A stretch of 64,000 nt of DNA, from assembly GCF_021648855.1 (NCBI RefSeq), contig NZ_JAKJHX010000003.1, positions 1-64,000 on the forward strand. Direction: 5' to 3'. This document shows positions 1 through 8,319 of the stretch, piece after piece (the stretch's first letter is position 1; every line of letters begins with the position of its first letter). Made by a program: the position numbers and the translations under genes. Source of the stretch: Tychonema litorale BBK16 (GTDB taxonomy: Bacteria; Cyanobacteriota; Cyanobacteriia; Cyanobacteriales; Microcoleaceae). A model generated the notes under the pieces. That model saw nothing but the letters and a program-made list of their open reading frames with translations, ran no database searches and was not told the DNA's origin.

Positions 1-355
1 AACCGTGAAAGCTTACCGAGGGATAGCCGCTCCCATGCTCCCGATGAAGTAAGAACCAAATGTCTAGACTTGTCTAGTATTTGTATAGCAGAATAGAAGC
101 AACGTGCATATACCTGTGGGCTGATTTAAAAAAAAATATATTTATCTCCCTAGAAGGACGAAATTTTCTAAAAATTTGACGATGATTAAGATTAGAAGTG
201 CAATACCGTACCTGCGCTGTTGTAAATTCTCAGCAACTACTCTTGTTGTCAAAATTGGTTTGATAAATTAATTTACTCTAAAAACTGTTGGCAGCAGCTC
301 AGGTTCCTCAACCCTGCCAAAACAAACCTGCAATCCCAACGAAATCGGATCGGCA
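1..355. other. Non-coding leader region at the window edge
   Basis: No convincing gene is seen. One frame stays open from the edge to a stop at about 49-51 and another to about 112-114. Either could be the last codons of a gene lying outside the window, but neither tail resembles a family I know. The rest is AT-rich, with an A-run near 128-137, and probably holds the promoter of the lipoprotein gene at 356. Confidence 0.4.
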
Positions 356-856
356 ATGAATAAAGTCTACCCCGAACCAAGAAGATCGCGCTTCATGGCA
401 CTGCTGCTGACAACGCTGCTGACATTTCCCTTTGTCACTGCTTGCGGTTCCAGCCAGCAAAGTTCTACTCCCCCGCCCCCAGTGGACGATACTCGCGCTG
501 GAGCGCCCGTAAATCGCACCCCCAGTCCAACGCCCCAAGCGAAAAAAGGATTGAGCAATACTCAAAAAGTAGCGATTACTTTAGCAGGAGCGGCAGCTCT
601 TTACTACATCTACAATCAGCACAAAAATAAACAAGAACAGGGGCCACAGGGAAAACATTACCTTTCCAAAAACGGTCGCGTTTACTACCGCGATGCCCAA
701 AATCGCGCTCACTGGGTAACGCCACCGCCTGAAGGAATTAAAGTGCCGGAGTCGGAAGCATCGGCTTACCGAGACTTCCAGGGGTACAACAACCAAACTA
801 CAGGTAAAGACCTCACTAGCTTGCCGGAAGCTAAAACTGCTGTTCCTGCACAGTAA
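356..856 (+). CDS. Putative lipoprotein with a second hydrophobic segment
   Basis: The 166-residue protein begins with a basic n-region and a hydrophobic core ending in a lipobox-like VTAC at about residues 27-30, so it is probably cleaved and lipidated. A Pro/Ser/Thr-rich linker (about 35-65) follows, then a second hydrophobic stretch (VAITLAGAAALYYIY, about 72-86) that could span the membrane. The C-terminal part has HYLSKNGRVYYRD and ends without a known domain. An in-frame ATG at 395 is an alternative start that still keeps the signal peptide. It is followed 109 bases later by the repeat protein on the same strand. I do not recognise a function; it looks like a cyanobacterial envelope protein. 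Confidence 0.7.
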   Translation: MNKVYPEPRRSRFMALLLTTLLTFPFVTACGSSQQSSTPPPPVDDTRAGAPVNRTPSPTPQAKKGLSNTQKVAITLAGAAALYYIYNQHKNKQEQGPQGKHYLSKNGRVYYRDAQNRAHWVTPPPEGIKVPESEASAYRDFQGYNNQTTGKDLTSLPEAKTAVPAQ

Positions 857-965
857 CGAAATTATTTGAGATTTTAGATGGACGATCGAACATTTTCCAT
901 TAAATCTGGCATTTCCCCATCTAAAACAGCCGTTCTTTTAGCAAATAAACCAGAGGAATTTAATC

Positions 966-1271
966 ATGGTAGATAGTTTTTTGCGAAAAATAAAAGATGC
1001 GATCGTTGGGTCGGAGAACGAAAATCCTTCTGAGGACGAAGACAACTACGGTCATCCCCCAGGTTCTGGACAGTTCGGCAACGTCAGCCCAGCCAGCGAA
1101 GACCCCTACGGCGACCCAGCGGATCAACAGTTTGGCAACATTAGCCCGGCCAGCGAAGACCCCTACGGCGACCCGGCAGACTATGTAGCGGATGCTGGAG
1201 AGTTCGGCAACATCAGCCCGGCCAGCGAAGACCCCTACGGCGACCCAGCGGATGAGGAAGGGTTTAGTTAA
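966..1271 (+). CDS. Small acidic protein with three 18-residue repeats
   Basis: The 101-residue protein starts with a short amphipathic segment (MVDSFLRKIKDAIVG) and an acidic linker. Three near-identical copies of FGN[V/I]SPASEDPYGDPAD follow, beginning at residues 37, 56 and 80. They are separated by 1 residue (Q) or 6 residues (YVADAG), plus a Q or E just before the repeat. No signal peptide or membrane segment is seen. The RBS is GAGGA about 9 bases upstream of ATG 966. The regular spacing and conserved Asp, Glu, Pro and Tyr suggest a binding or scaffold role, but the function is unknown. The gene may be co-transcribed with the lipoprotein gene upstream. Confidence 0.7.
   Translation: MVDSFLRKIKDAIVGSENENPSEDEDNYGHPPGSGQFGNVSPASEDPYGDPADQQFGNISPASEDPYGDPADYVADAGEFGNISPASEDPYGDPADEEGFS
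1074..1256 (+). repeat. Three 54-bp coding repeats
   Basis: Copies at 1074-1127, 1131-1184 and 1203-1256 are nearly identical in DNA as well as protein. This points to recent expansion or gene conversion within the gene. Confidence 0.85.
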
Positions 1272-1294
1272 GCCAGTTGGCTAGAGAAACTACA

Positions 1295-1323
1295 GTAGGG
1301 ACACGGCATTGCCGTGTCCCTAC
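1295..1323. repeat. 29-nt perfect palindrome (GTAGGGACACGGCA type)
   Basis: GTAGGGACACGGCA is followed by one base and then its exact reverse complement, a 14-bp stem. Related copies occur at 15508-15536 and 45781-45841, and derivatives near 52540 and in the arms of the 52578-52810 element. It has no T-tract, so it is better described as a dispersed intergenic repeat than as a terminator, though it may be transcribed as a hairpin. Confidence 0.85.
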
Positions 1324-1448
1324 GAGGATATTGATAGTACCTATAAACCGTGAGTACGCTGCATCGTCAGGCAAAAGCACTCTGCGGGTTTTTTAGTTAG
1401 GGAATACTGAGAGTGAGCGAAAGCTAAACGGACAAGAGAATTTTTCAA

Positions 1449-1533
1449 CGGAGAGGGTGGGATTTGAACCCACGGAACCTTTCAGTTCACCTGATTTCAA
1501 GTCAGGCGCATTCGACCACTCTGCCACCTCTCC
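1449..1533 (-). tRNA. tRNA-Ser(UGA)
   Basis: On the minus strand the 7-bp acceptor stem is GGAGAGG/CCTCTCC, with discriminator G (complement of 1449). The anticodon loop CTTGAAA gives anticodon TGA (plus-strand positions 1497-1499). There is a long variable arm typical of serine tRNA and a T-loop GGTTCAAATCC. No CCA end is encoded. It reads UCA codons. Confidence 0.95.
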
Positions 1534-1567
1534 AGGCACATGAAACCCATCATACCAGTAGTTGTCT

Positions 1568-2494
1568 TTAACTACAAGCAGTTGCAGATTCAGTCTGGCG
1601 ATAAAGAATTTGTTCTCTTTCCACAGCAAAACCTTCACCCACCCAAACCTGAGATACTTCCGAGACTACTCCTGTTTCCAGCCGGACGATCGAGAAATTC
1701 CGAAGTTTTGAACACTCTCTCTCCACAATACGCGGTACACTGGCGGCGTTCAAATAGACAGTACCCTCAGCACTCACCACCGACTTCCGAAACTGGTCTT
1801 TCATGTGTCGCAGTCGATGGTGCATATGCCCAAAAGTTACCAGAGGTATATGCTTGCCAGAATTACGAGTTTTGTCGATCGCTTCTTCAAAATCTGGGTC
1901 GCCCCAATCCCCTCCTAGTGGCTTCCAATCTCGCCCGCAGAGGTCGCCCGGAGCCTCTCCCAAGCCTTTCGGGCCTGTGTGACCCAAAAAAATCACATTT
2001 TCGCAGTCTGCGTCCGCAGCAGCTCCTGCAATGCGTTGTGCCGACTCTGCAAAACTTTCTACCCCAAACCACTCGCAGTAAAAATCATTGTATTTCCACT
2101 CCGATCCGCCCCAAGTAAATGGGCGACTCCCCACCACAGTTACACCCAATTCGGGAAAATCTCGTTTCCCGTAACCGACGTGGGCTTCTCCCATTAAATC
2201 TATTTGCTGTTTAACTCGATTTTCTTGTTGGCGATCGTAGGGACACTTACTTCTGCCCCAATCCGTTGCAGTGTACCAAGCGTCATGGTTTCCAAACACG
2301 GCGGCTTTGGGAATGTCCAATTGGGCGATCGCGCGTACCACCTCCACCGACTCATTCCCAAAATCCCCCACAAACAGCACCAAGTCAGCGCCCAGATGCT
2401 TCAGGGCCTCGCCATCTTCTGGTTCCCACAGATCGTGGACATCCCCCACAACCGCAATTTTGATCGATTTAGTCTGATTCATTTGCTTTCCCAT
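1568..2494 (-). CDS. TIGR04168-type metallophosphoesterase
   Basis: The 308-residue protein carries the calcineurin-like phosphoesterase motifs in order: GDVHD (about 17-21), GDFGNE (about 43-48), GNHDAW (about 68-73), GHTGP (about 170-174) and FGHMHH (about 221-226). These bind a dinuclear metal centre and hydrolyse phosphoester bonds; the natural substrate is not evident. The length and motif layout fit the cyanobacterial/plant family TIGR04168. ATG 2494 is used; the ATG four codons later is an alternative. It is monocistronic and transcribed towards the tRNA gene. Confidence 0.85.
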   Translation of the reverse strand: MGKQMNQTKSIKIAVVGDVHDLWEPEDGEALKHLGADLVLFVGDFGNESVEVVRAIAQLDIPKAAVFGNHDAWYTATDWGRSKCPYDRQQENRVKQQIDLMGEAHVGYGKRDFPELGVTVVGSRPFTWGGSEWKYNDFYCEWFGVESFAESAQRIAGAAADADCENVIFLGHTGPKGLGEAPGDLCGRDWKPLGGDWGDPDFEEAIDKTRNSGKHIPLVTFGHMHHRLRHMKDQFRKSVVSAEGTVYLNAASVPRIVERECSKLRNFSIVRLETGVVSEVSQVWVGEGFAVEREQILYRQTESATACS

Positions 2495-2676
2495 GTGCGA
2501 TCGCTACCCCCTCTTATCAGGATAGGAAACAGCGACCAGTTTTTTGCGCTCTCCCCCAGGTAATTTTAAATTTTAAATTTTAGATGGGCTCAAATGACAG
2601 TCGTTTTTGGTGAATTCAACTATAATTCAAATTACACTTTAGCTTTCTTCATCACCTTCCCCGGAATATTCTAACT

Positions 2677-3645
2677 GTGTTTACCACCATAAATTCTCCA
2701 AACTTGACCGAGACCAGACTCCCCGACGACTTGTTTGCAGCCATTAACGCCCTCAAACAAGAGTTGAACGCCGTCATTCTCGCCCATTACTACCAGGACT
2801 CGGATATCCAAGATATCGCAGACTTCATTGGTGATTCCCTAGAACTTGCCCGCAAAGCCGCCAACACCAACGCCGATGTTATAGTTTTTGCCGGAGTCCA
2901 TTTCATGGCGGAAACCGCCAAAATCCTCAATCCCAATAAATTAGTATTGTTACCAGACTTGAATGCTGGGTGTTCCCTCGCCGAGAGTTGCCCTCCTGAA
3001 GCCTTTGCAGCTTTCAAAGCCGATCGACCAGGACATTTGGTAATTTCTTACATTAATTGTACCGCTGAAATTAAGGCAATGAGCGACATAATTTGTACCA
3101 GCTCCAACGCCGTCAAAATTGTCAATCAAATTCCCGAAAATCAGCCGATAATTTTTGCACCCGATCGCAATCTTGGTCGCTACGTCATGGAACAAAGTGG
3201 CAGACACATGGAACTTTGGCAAGGCGCTTGCATCGTCCACGAAAACTTCTCAGAAAAAAAGATAGTTCAACTCAAAATTGAAAATCCCGAAGCCGAAATA
3301 ATTGCTCACCCAGAATGCGAACCTCCCGTACTTCGCCATGCCAATTATATCGGATCAACCACGGCTTTGCTAAAATATTCTCAAGCTAGCGACCGCCAAG
3401 CTTTTATTGTAGCGACTGAGCCGGGAATCATTCACCAAATGCAAAAGCAATCACCTCACAAACACTTTATTCCCGCTCCTCCCAACAATAACAGTTGTGC
3501 TTGCAACGAATGCCCCTATATGAGATTGAATACCTTGGAGAAATTGTATCTAGCCATGAAAAATCTAACACCCGAAATTACTATGCCTCAACATCTGCGA
3601 ATAGCAGCTTTAAAGCCGATTCAGCGAATGCTAGAAATGAGCTAA
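2677..3645 (+). CDS. nadA: Quinolinate synthase A
   Basis: NadA condenses iminoaspartate with dihydroxyacetone phosphate to quinolinate in de novo NAD synthesis. It is a cytoplasmic enzyme with a [4Fe-4S] cluster. At 322 residues it has full family length, with the [20 protein letters not shown] region near residue 35, [29 protein letters not shown] and the C-terminal [12 protein letters not shown]. These supply the three expected cluster cysteines (in NAGCS, ECEPP and the CACNEC stretch). The start is GTG 2677; no in-frame ATG lies near it. No other nad gene is adjacent. Confidence 0.95.
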   Translation: MFTTINSPNLTETRLPDDLFAAINALKQELNAVILAHYYQDSDIQDIADFIGDSLELARKAANTNADVIVFAGVHFMAETAKILNPNKLVLLPDLNAGCSLAESCPPEAFAAFKADRPGHLVISYINCTAEIKAMSDIICTSSNAVKIVNQIPENQPIIFAPDRNLGRYVMEQSGRHMELWQGACIVHENFSEKKIVQLKIENPEAEIIAHPECEPPVLRHANYIGSTTALLKYSQASDRQAFIVATEPGIIHQMQKQSPHKHFIPAPPNNNSCACNECPYMRLNTLEKLYLAMKNLTPEITMPQHLRIAALKPIQRMLEMS

Positions 3646-3767
3646 CTTTTGACAGTTGACCCTTCGACTACGCTCAGGGTACGGCTGTGTTTTAGGACGA
3701 TCGGGGTGCAGGGCTGACATTAGGTCATTTCTTTAAAAATTATGGAAGATTATTGACACTCTCAGGT

Positions 3768-4373
3768 CTAAAGACACTGAGATTCTGCGGACAGAATAGG
3801 CTTGGGTAATACCCAAAGTCTAACTCTCGCTACGTTCGTCAAGCAACGTCTACCCAGTTGGTCAAGGTTTACACCTAACTTACTGGCTACTTTTCTCAGA
3901 ATATTGGCAGCACCATTTAAGTCTGCATTCACCATCGAAGCATTAGCTGACTGATACAAGCCACGTTTAATCCGTTTTCCAGATGCTTTCCACCCTGATG
4001 GTTTTTCACCATATTTGGGTAGGGAGTCTCCATCAAGAAAACTAGCTTTCGATGTATATGCTTCTTCAGTTTCAACCAACCTGATACCGTGCAAATCACA
4101 CAGTTCTTTTAACCTATTTTTCAGTTTGCCTAAAGGCATTTGAACAAATTTTTGATTGTTCACTTTACCTAGATTACTGTTAGACTTAAAACCTTCATTC
4201 CACCCAACTATCAGTGTGCCAATTCCGAATTTTAGGCAATGGTTGACAATTAACTTTGCAGCTTTATTAACGCCATCACGCATAATGCTTTAATTTCTTT
4301 GTTAGGATACAGCAATACTTGCTGAACTCCCATTATTTTTTGGGCTTTAGTCACCTCTATTTTTCTGAACATT
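3768..4373 (-). pseudogene. Internally deleted tnpB (IS200/IS605-type) remnant
   Basis: The intact 171-codon frame (ATG 4283) encodes only the C-terminal part of a TnpB/OrfB protein: IVNHCLKFGIGTLIVGWNEG, VETEEAYTSKASFLDGD and the NADLNGAANI motif with the last catalytic Asp. Upstream, from ATG 4373, a different frame reads VQQVLLYPNKEIKALC, which resembles a TnpB N-terminus, and stops matching where the C-terminal frame begins. About half the normal 400 residues, including the first RuvC Asp region, are missing. No tnpA is nearby. I infer a dead, internally deleted element; a retained guide-RNA end is possible but not shown. Confidence 0.7.
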
Positions 4374-4455
4374 GGTGGATTTGTCTACTTTTAGCTATTA
4401 TACTAGATATTTCAAGCTTGAGCGACAAAATATTTAGAAAGAAAGAAAGAACACG

Positions 4456-4500
4456 GGGACTGAAGTCCCTCGTGCCGCTTCCCTCTCAGGACTGAAGTCT
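4456..4500. repeat. Two GGACTGAAGTCC-type short palindromes
   Basis: GGGACT-GA-AGTCCC at 4456-4469 and AGGACTGAAGTCT at 4488-4500 are two copies of one short palindromic motif between the tnpB remnant and the next gene. They look like dispersed intergenic repeats. Confidence 0.6.
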
Positions 4501-4530
4501 CGCTCGTTTCCCGCATCCCGTATTAATTTA

Positions 4531-5151
4531 ATGATTTCAGAACAACTAATTATTTTCACTCGCTATCCAGAACCGGGCAAAACCAAAACGAGACTAATTC
4601 CGGTACTAGGAAAAGAAGGTGCCGCCAATCTGCATCGCTTGATGGCCCAACGGACGATCGCCACCTCCCTCGTCCTCCAAAAATCTCGCCAATTGTCGGT
4701 AGCAATTTACTACACAGGCAGTAGCCAGCAACTCATGCAAGACTGGCTGGGAACCGATATAATCTATCACCAGCAGTCGGACGGAGATTTGGGTGCAAGA
4801 ATGAGTGGAGCATTGCAAAAATCTTGGGATTTGGGGATTGACAAAATCGTGATTATCGGTACAGATTGCCCGAAGTTGAAATCAGAAATTATTGCTAAAG
4901 CTTTTGATGAACTCAGCGAGCAAGATTTAGTTTTGGGGCCGGCACAAGATGGAGGTTATTATCTGATTGGGTTGCGTCGAAGAATACCGGAATTGTTCGA
5001 CGGGATGAAGTGGGGAACTGATGAAGTATTTGCTGATACGCTGGCGATCGCACAAAACCTCAATCTAAGTATTGCGGTTCTTCCTACTTTGGCAGATATC
5101 GATCGACCAGAGGATCTCCTCGGCTTACATATCAATATTTTGTATGGTTGA
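4531..5151 (+). CDS. TIGR04282/DUF2064 family glycosyltransferase
   Basis: This 206-residue GT-A-like protein has the N-terminal LIIFTRYPEPGKTKTRLIP (a nucleotide-binding loop), IIGTDCPKL with the metal-binding DxD-like position near residue 113, and LVLGPAQDGGYYLIGL, all hallmarks of the DUF2064 family. TIGRFAM names the family after arsenosugar biosynthesis, but the reaction of this member is not proven. The stop overlaps the start of the next gene by 8 bases, so the two are translationally coupled. The next gene is the usual partner family, TIGR04283. No ArsS/ArsM gene lies in view. Confidence 0.8.
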   Translation: MISEQLIIFTRYPEPGKTKTRLIPVLGKEGAANLHRLMAQRTIATSLVLQKSRQLSVAIYYTGSSQQLMQDWLGTDIIYHQQSDGDLGARMSGALQKSWDLGIDKIVIIGTDCPKLKSEIIAKAFDELSEQDLVLGPAQDGGYYLIGLRRRIPELFDGMKWGTDEVFADTLAIAQNLNLSIAVLPTLADIDRPEDLLGLHINILYG

Positions 5152-5857
5152 AACTGCCAATCTCAAAATTTCTATGATCATTCCAGTTTTAAACGAAGCG
5201 AATACGATCGCGCAAGTCATCTCCACTGCCCGCAATGCCGAAAATGTCGAAATAATTGTCGCTGACGGCAGCAGCAGTGACGGTACTGTTGAAATAGCGA
5301 AATCTTTGAGCGATCGGGTGATCTGCACTACTCCAGGCCGGGCCACCCAAATGAATGCAGGTGCTGCGGCATCAACTGGAGACATCCTACTGTTTCTCCA
5401 CGCAGACACTCATTTACCTCACGGCTATGACACTCGCGTGCGCCAAGCACTAGGGAACCCGTCCATAGTAGCGGGAGCCTTTGAACTCAAGATTGATGCC
5501 CCTTTACTGAGTCTGCGGCTAGTAGAAATAGGGGTAAACTGCCGATCGCACCTACTGCAAATGCCCTACGGCGATCAAGCAATTTTCCTCAAAACCAGTA
5601 CCTTTAACCAAATTGGTGGCTATCCCAACTTACCCGTCATGGAAGACTTTGAATTTGTGCGCCGGTTGAAAAAACAAGGCCGCATCCAAATATTACCCCA
5701 GGCGGTGCTGACTTCCGCCCGTCGGTGGCAACAGGTTGGGGTACTCAAAACCACTGTCATCAATCAAATAGTGATTATTGCTTATTTTCTGGGAGTATCG
5801 CCCGATCGCCTTGGGGAATGGTATAGAGGAAAAAAGAAAAATTCTTCTAAAAACTAA
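5144..5857 (+). CDS. TIGR04283 family glycosyltransferase (GT2)
   Basis: This 237-residue GT2 enzyme has KISMIIPVLNEANTI at the N-terminus, IIVADGSSSDGT, the nucleotide-sugar binding segment LLFLHADTHLP with an HAD metal site, and MPYGDQAIFL followed by MEDFEFVRRLKK (catalytic ED). The ATG at 5144 fits the family N-terminus and overlaps the upstream gene by 8 bases; the frame itself is open 24 codons further upstream. It pairs with the TIGR04282 protein, probably acting on one small glycosylated product. The arsenosugar link rests on family naming only. Confidence 0.8.
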   Translation: MVETANLKISMIIPVLNEANTIAQVISTARNAENVEIIVADGSSSDGTVEIAKSLSDRVICTTPGRATQMNAGAAASTGDILLFLHADTHLPHGYDTRVRQALGNPSIVAGAFELKIDAPLLSLRLVEIGVNCRSHLLQMPYGDQAIFLKTSTFNQIGGYPNLPVMEDFEFVRRLKKQGRIQILPQAVLTSARRWQQVGVLKTTVINQIVIIAYFLGVSPDRLGEWYRGKKKNSSKN

Positions 5858-5971
5858 AGAAAAGTAAACTTTTCTAAAGCTGGCTGTCAATTATGTAAAT
5901 AGGCTACACGTCCCTGCGTAAAATATGACTTGAACGCCTCAACTTTCTTTGATACCGAGGAGAAACTAAAT

Positions 5972-6481
5972 ATGGCTGATCCAAGAAATGCAGAACTTAT
6001 TCAACCCTTTAACGGCGACCCATTCACAGGTCATCTAGCAACCCCAATTAGTGCTTCTGATTTTACCAAAGCATTCATTGGCAACTTGCCAGCCTACCGT
6101 AAAGGACTCTCCCCCCTAGTCCGAGGCCTAGAAATTGGCTTAGCACACGGTTATTTCCTGGTCGGCCCAGAAATCGTTTTGGGACCACTGCGCGACTATC
6201 CAGAAGCCGCTAATCTTGGTGGATTGGTTACAGCAATGGTCTTGGTTCTATTAGGCACAGCAGGTATGTCTGCCTACGGTCTGGTATCTTTCAAGCAAGA
6301 CAACAGCATCTACCCAAGCGCCAATCCCATGACTCCCGAAGCCCTGAAAACTGGTGAAGGCTGGAGTCAGCTTACCGCTGGTTTCTTTGTTGGTGGAATG
6401 AGTGGCGTTTTTGCAGCCTACTTTTTACTCGAAAACTTTAAGGGCGTTGATGCAATTTTCCGTGGCTTAGTCAACAACTAG
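5972..6481 (+). CDS. psaL: Photosystem I reaction centre subunit XI
   Basis: PsaL is the thylakoid membrane subunit that forms the contact surface of the photosystem I trimer or tetramer and binds chlorophyll. The 169-residue sequence shows the typical stromal N-terminus with FNGDPFTGHLATPIS, LPAYRKGLSPLVRGLEIGLA, and three hydrophobic segments (about 60-80, 90-110 and 130-155). ATG 5972 follows GAGGAGAAA and is chosen over the frame extension to TTG 5930. A TAAAAT hexamer near 5919 may be the -10 of its promoter. psaI follows 56 bases downstream. Confidence 0.96.
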   Translation: MADPRNAELIQPFNGDPFTGHLATPISASDFTKAFIGNLPAYRKGLSPLVRGLEIGLAHGYFLVGPEIVLGPLRDYPEAANLGGLVTAMVLVLLGTAGMSAYGLVSFKQDNSIYPSANPMTPEALKTGEGWSQLTAGFFVGGMSGVFAAYFLLENFKGVDAIFRGLVNN

Positions 6482-6537
6482 ACTAAAACTCGAATATTTC
6501 TGTTGGAACACACTAACTTTAGCTGGGAGATTTTTTT

Positions 6538-6654
6538 ATGACAGGTTCATACGCTGCTTCTTTCTTGCCTTGGATATTGATTCCCGTAGTTACCTGGCTG
6601 ATGCCAGTTGTGGTAATGGGTTTGTTGTTTATTCACATTGAAAGCGACGCCTAA
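6538..6654 (+). CDS. psaI: Photosystem I subunit VIII
   Basis: This 38-residue single-span membrane protein starts [18 protein letters not shown] and ends in the typical HIESDA. PsaI helps to seat PsaL in photosystem I. A GGGAG RBS lies 11 bases before the ATG. It lies directly after psaL, the order also seen in several cyanobacteria, and the two are probably co-transcribed. Confidence 0.93.
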   Translation: MTGSYAASFLPWILIPVVTWLMPVVVMGLLFIHIESDA

Positions 6655-6709
6655 TCGTTGATTTTAGCGATCGGGCAAAACTCAAGTTGGACGATTGACA
6701 GACAACTGC

Positions 6710-6757
6710 TGTGAGGCTCACACACCTACCCTAACAAGTAAATGTGTGAGCCTCACA
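6710..6757 (+). terminator. Strong hairpin after psaI
   Basis: TGTGAGGCTCACACA (6710-6724) pairs exactly with 6743-6757, a 15-bp stem with an 18-base loop. There is no T-run after it, so it may act as an mRNA 3'-end stabiliser or weak terminator of psaL-psaI rather than as a classical terminator. Confidence 0.55.
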
Positions 6758-6790
6758 AATTGATTTAACAATAAAAATATTTACTTTCGC

Positions 6791-7130
6791 TTGAAGACAA
6801 TCAATATAATTACAATTTATAAAGTAACCCAAAAGGGAAAAGGACAGCGGTTTGTGGAGCAGGGATTTCAACCTGTTGATTTTCCATACCATCCTCCTAC
6901 TGGTGATGGAAAATGTTACTTTGCAGCAACAAATAGCAGAAGTCTAGCTGAGGAATATAATCGATATTACAAAGATGGAATTCTGGAAGTTACAAAATGC
7001 AGTAACCTACGATCGGTATTTCAAGCCATTAAAAAGACCGTATCAAGGGGGCGAACAAGTCGAATTGCCTATTCCTCACGATTTGTTTTCTATCTTGAAC
7101 CAATATGCTAGAGTCCTAAAGGCAAGGTAA
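6791..7130 (+). pseudogene. Frameshifted small gene, unknown family
   Basis: The first frame (TTG 6791) reads through GKGQRFVEQGFQPVDFPYHP and NRYYKDGILEV, then turns into unlikely sequence. If one A of the AAAA run at 6994-6997 is dropped, the reading continues as NAVTYDRYFKPLKRPYQGG, ELPIPHDLFSILNQYARVL and stops at 7128-7130, four bases before the next gene. The restored protein would have 112 residues. Either the gene is a one-base frameshift mutant or the base is a sequencing error in a homopolymer. No good RBS or ATG is seen. I do not recognise the family. Confidence 0.6.
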
Positions 7131-7134
7131 TAAA

Positions 7135-7458
7135 ATGAGCGATCAGTTCTGGAATCAGGTGAAGTCAAACTATCCGTTAGGTCAACTGATTTATGGCAAG
7201 GTTGAGCATCATGCGCCGTTCGGGATCTTCGTAAACATAGGCGACGAAACGGTGCGGGGTATTGTTCAGATTACTGATTTTGTTGACGCCGGAGACATGA
7301 CCCCGGAAATGTATCCAGATATAGGTTCACCGATAGGGGCTGTTGTTGTGGGTTATACCCAAGACGCTCGCCATCAAGTCTGGTTGAGTGTAAAACCCAG
7401 TGTGTTGCAAAAAGCCTTGGTTCAGCTCAAAGTTCCAGCGACAAGTGAACGGTTGTAA
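7135..7458 (+). CDS. S1 RNA-binding domain protein
   Basis: This 107-residue protein is essentially one S1/OB-fold domain: LGQLIYGKVEHHAPFGIFVN (about 16-35), then VRGIVQITDF, IGAVVVGYTQDARHQVWLSV. Such domains bind single-stranded RNA. As a stand-alone small S1 protein its partner is unknown. It begins 4 bases after the restored stop of the frameshifted gene at 6791-7130, so the two may form one transcript. Confidence 0.8.
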   Translation: MSDQFWNQVKSNYPLGQLIYGKVEHHAPFGIFVNIGDETVRGIVQITDFVDAGDMTPEMYPDIGSPIGAVVVGYTQDARHQVWLSVKPSVLQKALVQLKVPATSERL

Positions 7459-7625
7459 CCAGTGGCTAAACCAGACTGTTGCAGTTGTGTGCGACGATGA
7501 AATAGCATAGGCTAGCGGATTGTATGAAGTTCGTTATTCGTGATAACCGATCCATAAACATACAAGACAAATTGTCGAATCGTGAGCCACAATTGTGAAT
7601 GGAAATTATATTACAGGAGAAAGGG

Positions 7626-8180
7626 ATGAAATTATCCTCCACGCGCCGAATTTTAGCTCCATTTCTGATATCGGTATTGTTGCTAGTCACATCCTGTGGT
7701 CAAGCCCCGGAGCCCTCTCGTTGGGACAAAGCTCAGCAGGAAAGTACCCAAAAACCTGGTAAAGCAAACCAGAACAAGACTGATAAATCCAGCGCTCAAA
7801 ATCAAAACCTGCCGAAGAAGGCTGTCGCAGGCGGCAAATTAAATAAATATTTCCCGTCATCGGGTGGCGGATTCGATCGCGTCTTCTCTCAAGAAAAAAC
7901 AGGTTCAGCTTTGGCAAAGCTTAACAAAGGTGGTAAAAATGTCGCGATGCTTTCCATCAACGACATCGCCGGAAACCCGTCGGCTGGCGATAAATTCCAA
8001 AGCAGTAGCAAGCAAATCGGTGGCTATCCGGCTGTTACCCAAGGTGCTAATGCTACTGCGGTGCTCGTGGCAAATCGCTACCAAGTGAAAATTCAATCCA
8101 AGGATACTTCTTTTAGTGCTAGCGATCGCGAAGCTTGGCTATCAAAATTCAACCTCGGTGGCCTCGCTAGCCTCAAGTAG
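7626..8180 (+). CDS. Putative lipoprotein
   Basis: This 184-residue protein has a signal peptide (KLSSTRRILAPFLISVLLLVTSC) with a clear lipobox VTSC at about residues 21-24. A Lys/Gln/Asn-rich linker follows, then a folded C-terminal domain (from about 60: KYFPSSGGGFDRVFSQEKTG and a final SDREAWLSKFNLGGL). ATG 7626 is preceded by GGAGAAAGG and is preferred to the upstream ATG at 7599. It resembles conserved cyanobacterial lipoproteins of unknown function and is probably membrane-anchored. Confidence 0.75.
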   Translation: MKLSSTRRILAPFLISVLLLVTSCGQAPEPSRWDKAQQESTQKPGKANQNKTDKSSAQNQNLPKKAVAGGKLNKYFPSSGGGFDRVFSQEKTGSALAKLNKGGKNVAMLSINDIAGNPSAGDKFQSSSKQIGGYPAVTQGANATAVLVANRYQVKIQSKDTSFSASDREAWLSKFNLGGLASLK

Positions 8181-8319
8181 CTAGATCTTTGTAAAAGTTG
8201 GAGTCAGACTCAAGTCTGATCCTGTTTGAACAAAGTTCATTTCAATCAGTTTGCGAGATTTTTGCAATCTTGAGCAAGAGTGCTATCTTTGAGTCGAGTT
8301 CAACATTAAGGAGTTTTTT

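Noticed and set aside
1..114. Partial gene entering from the left edge
   Set aside because: Two frames are open but short, and neither tail matches a family I know.
308..796. Minus-strand frames opposite the first lipoprotein gene
   Set aside because: They mirror a gene with a clear signal peptide and lipobox; their translations have odd composition and no RBS.
1540..2563. Long plus-strand frames opposite the metallophosphoesterase gene
   Set aside because: The minus strand has all phosphoesterase motifs; the plus frames are Pro/Ser/His-rich shadows.
4531..5857. A full arsenosugar biosynthesis cluster
   Set aside because: Only the two glycosyltransferase families are present; no ArsM or ArsS gene is in view, so the name is kept as a family label only.
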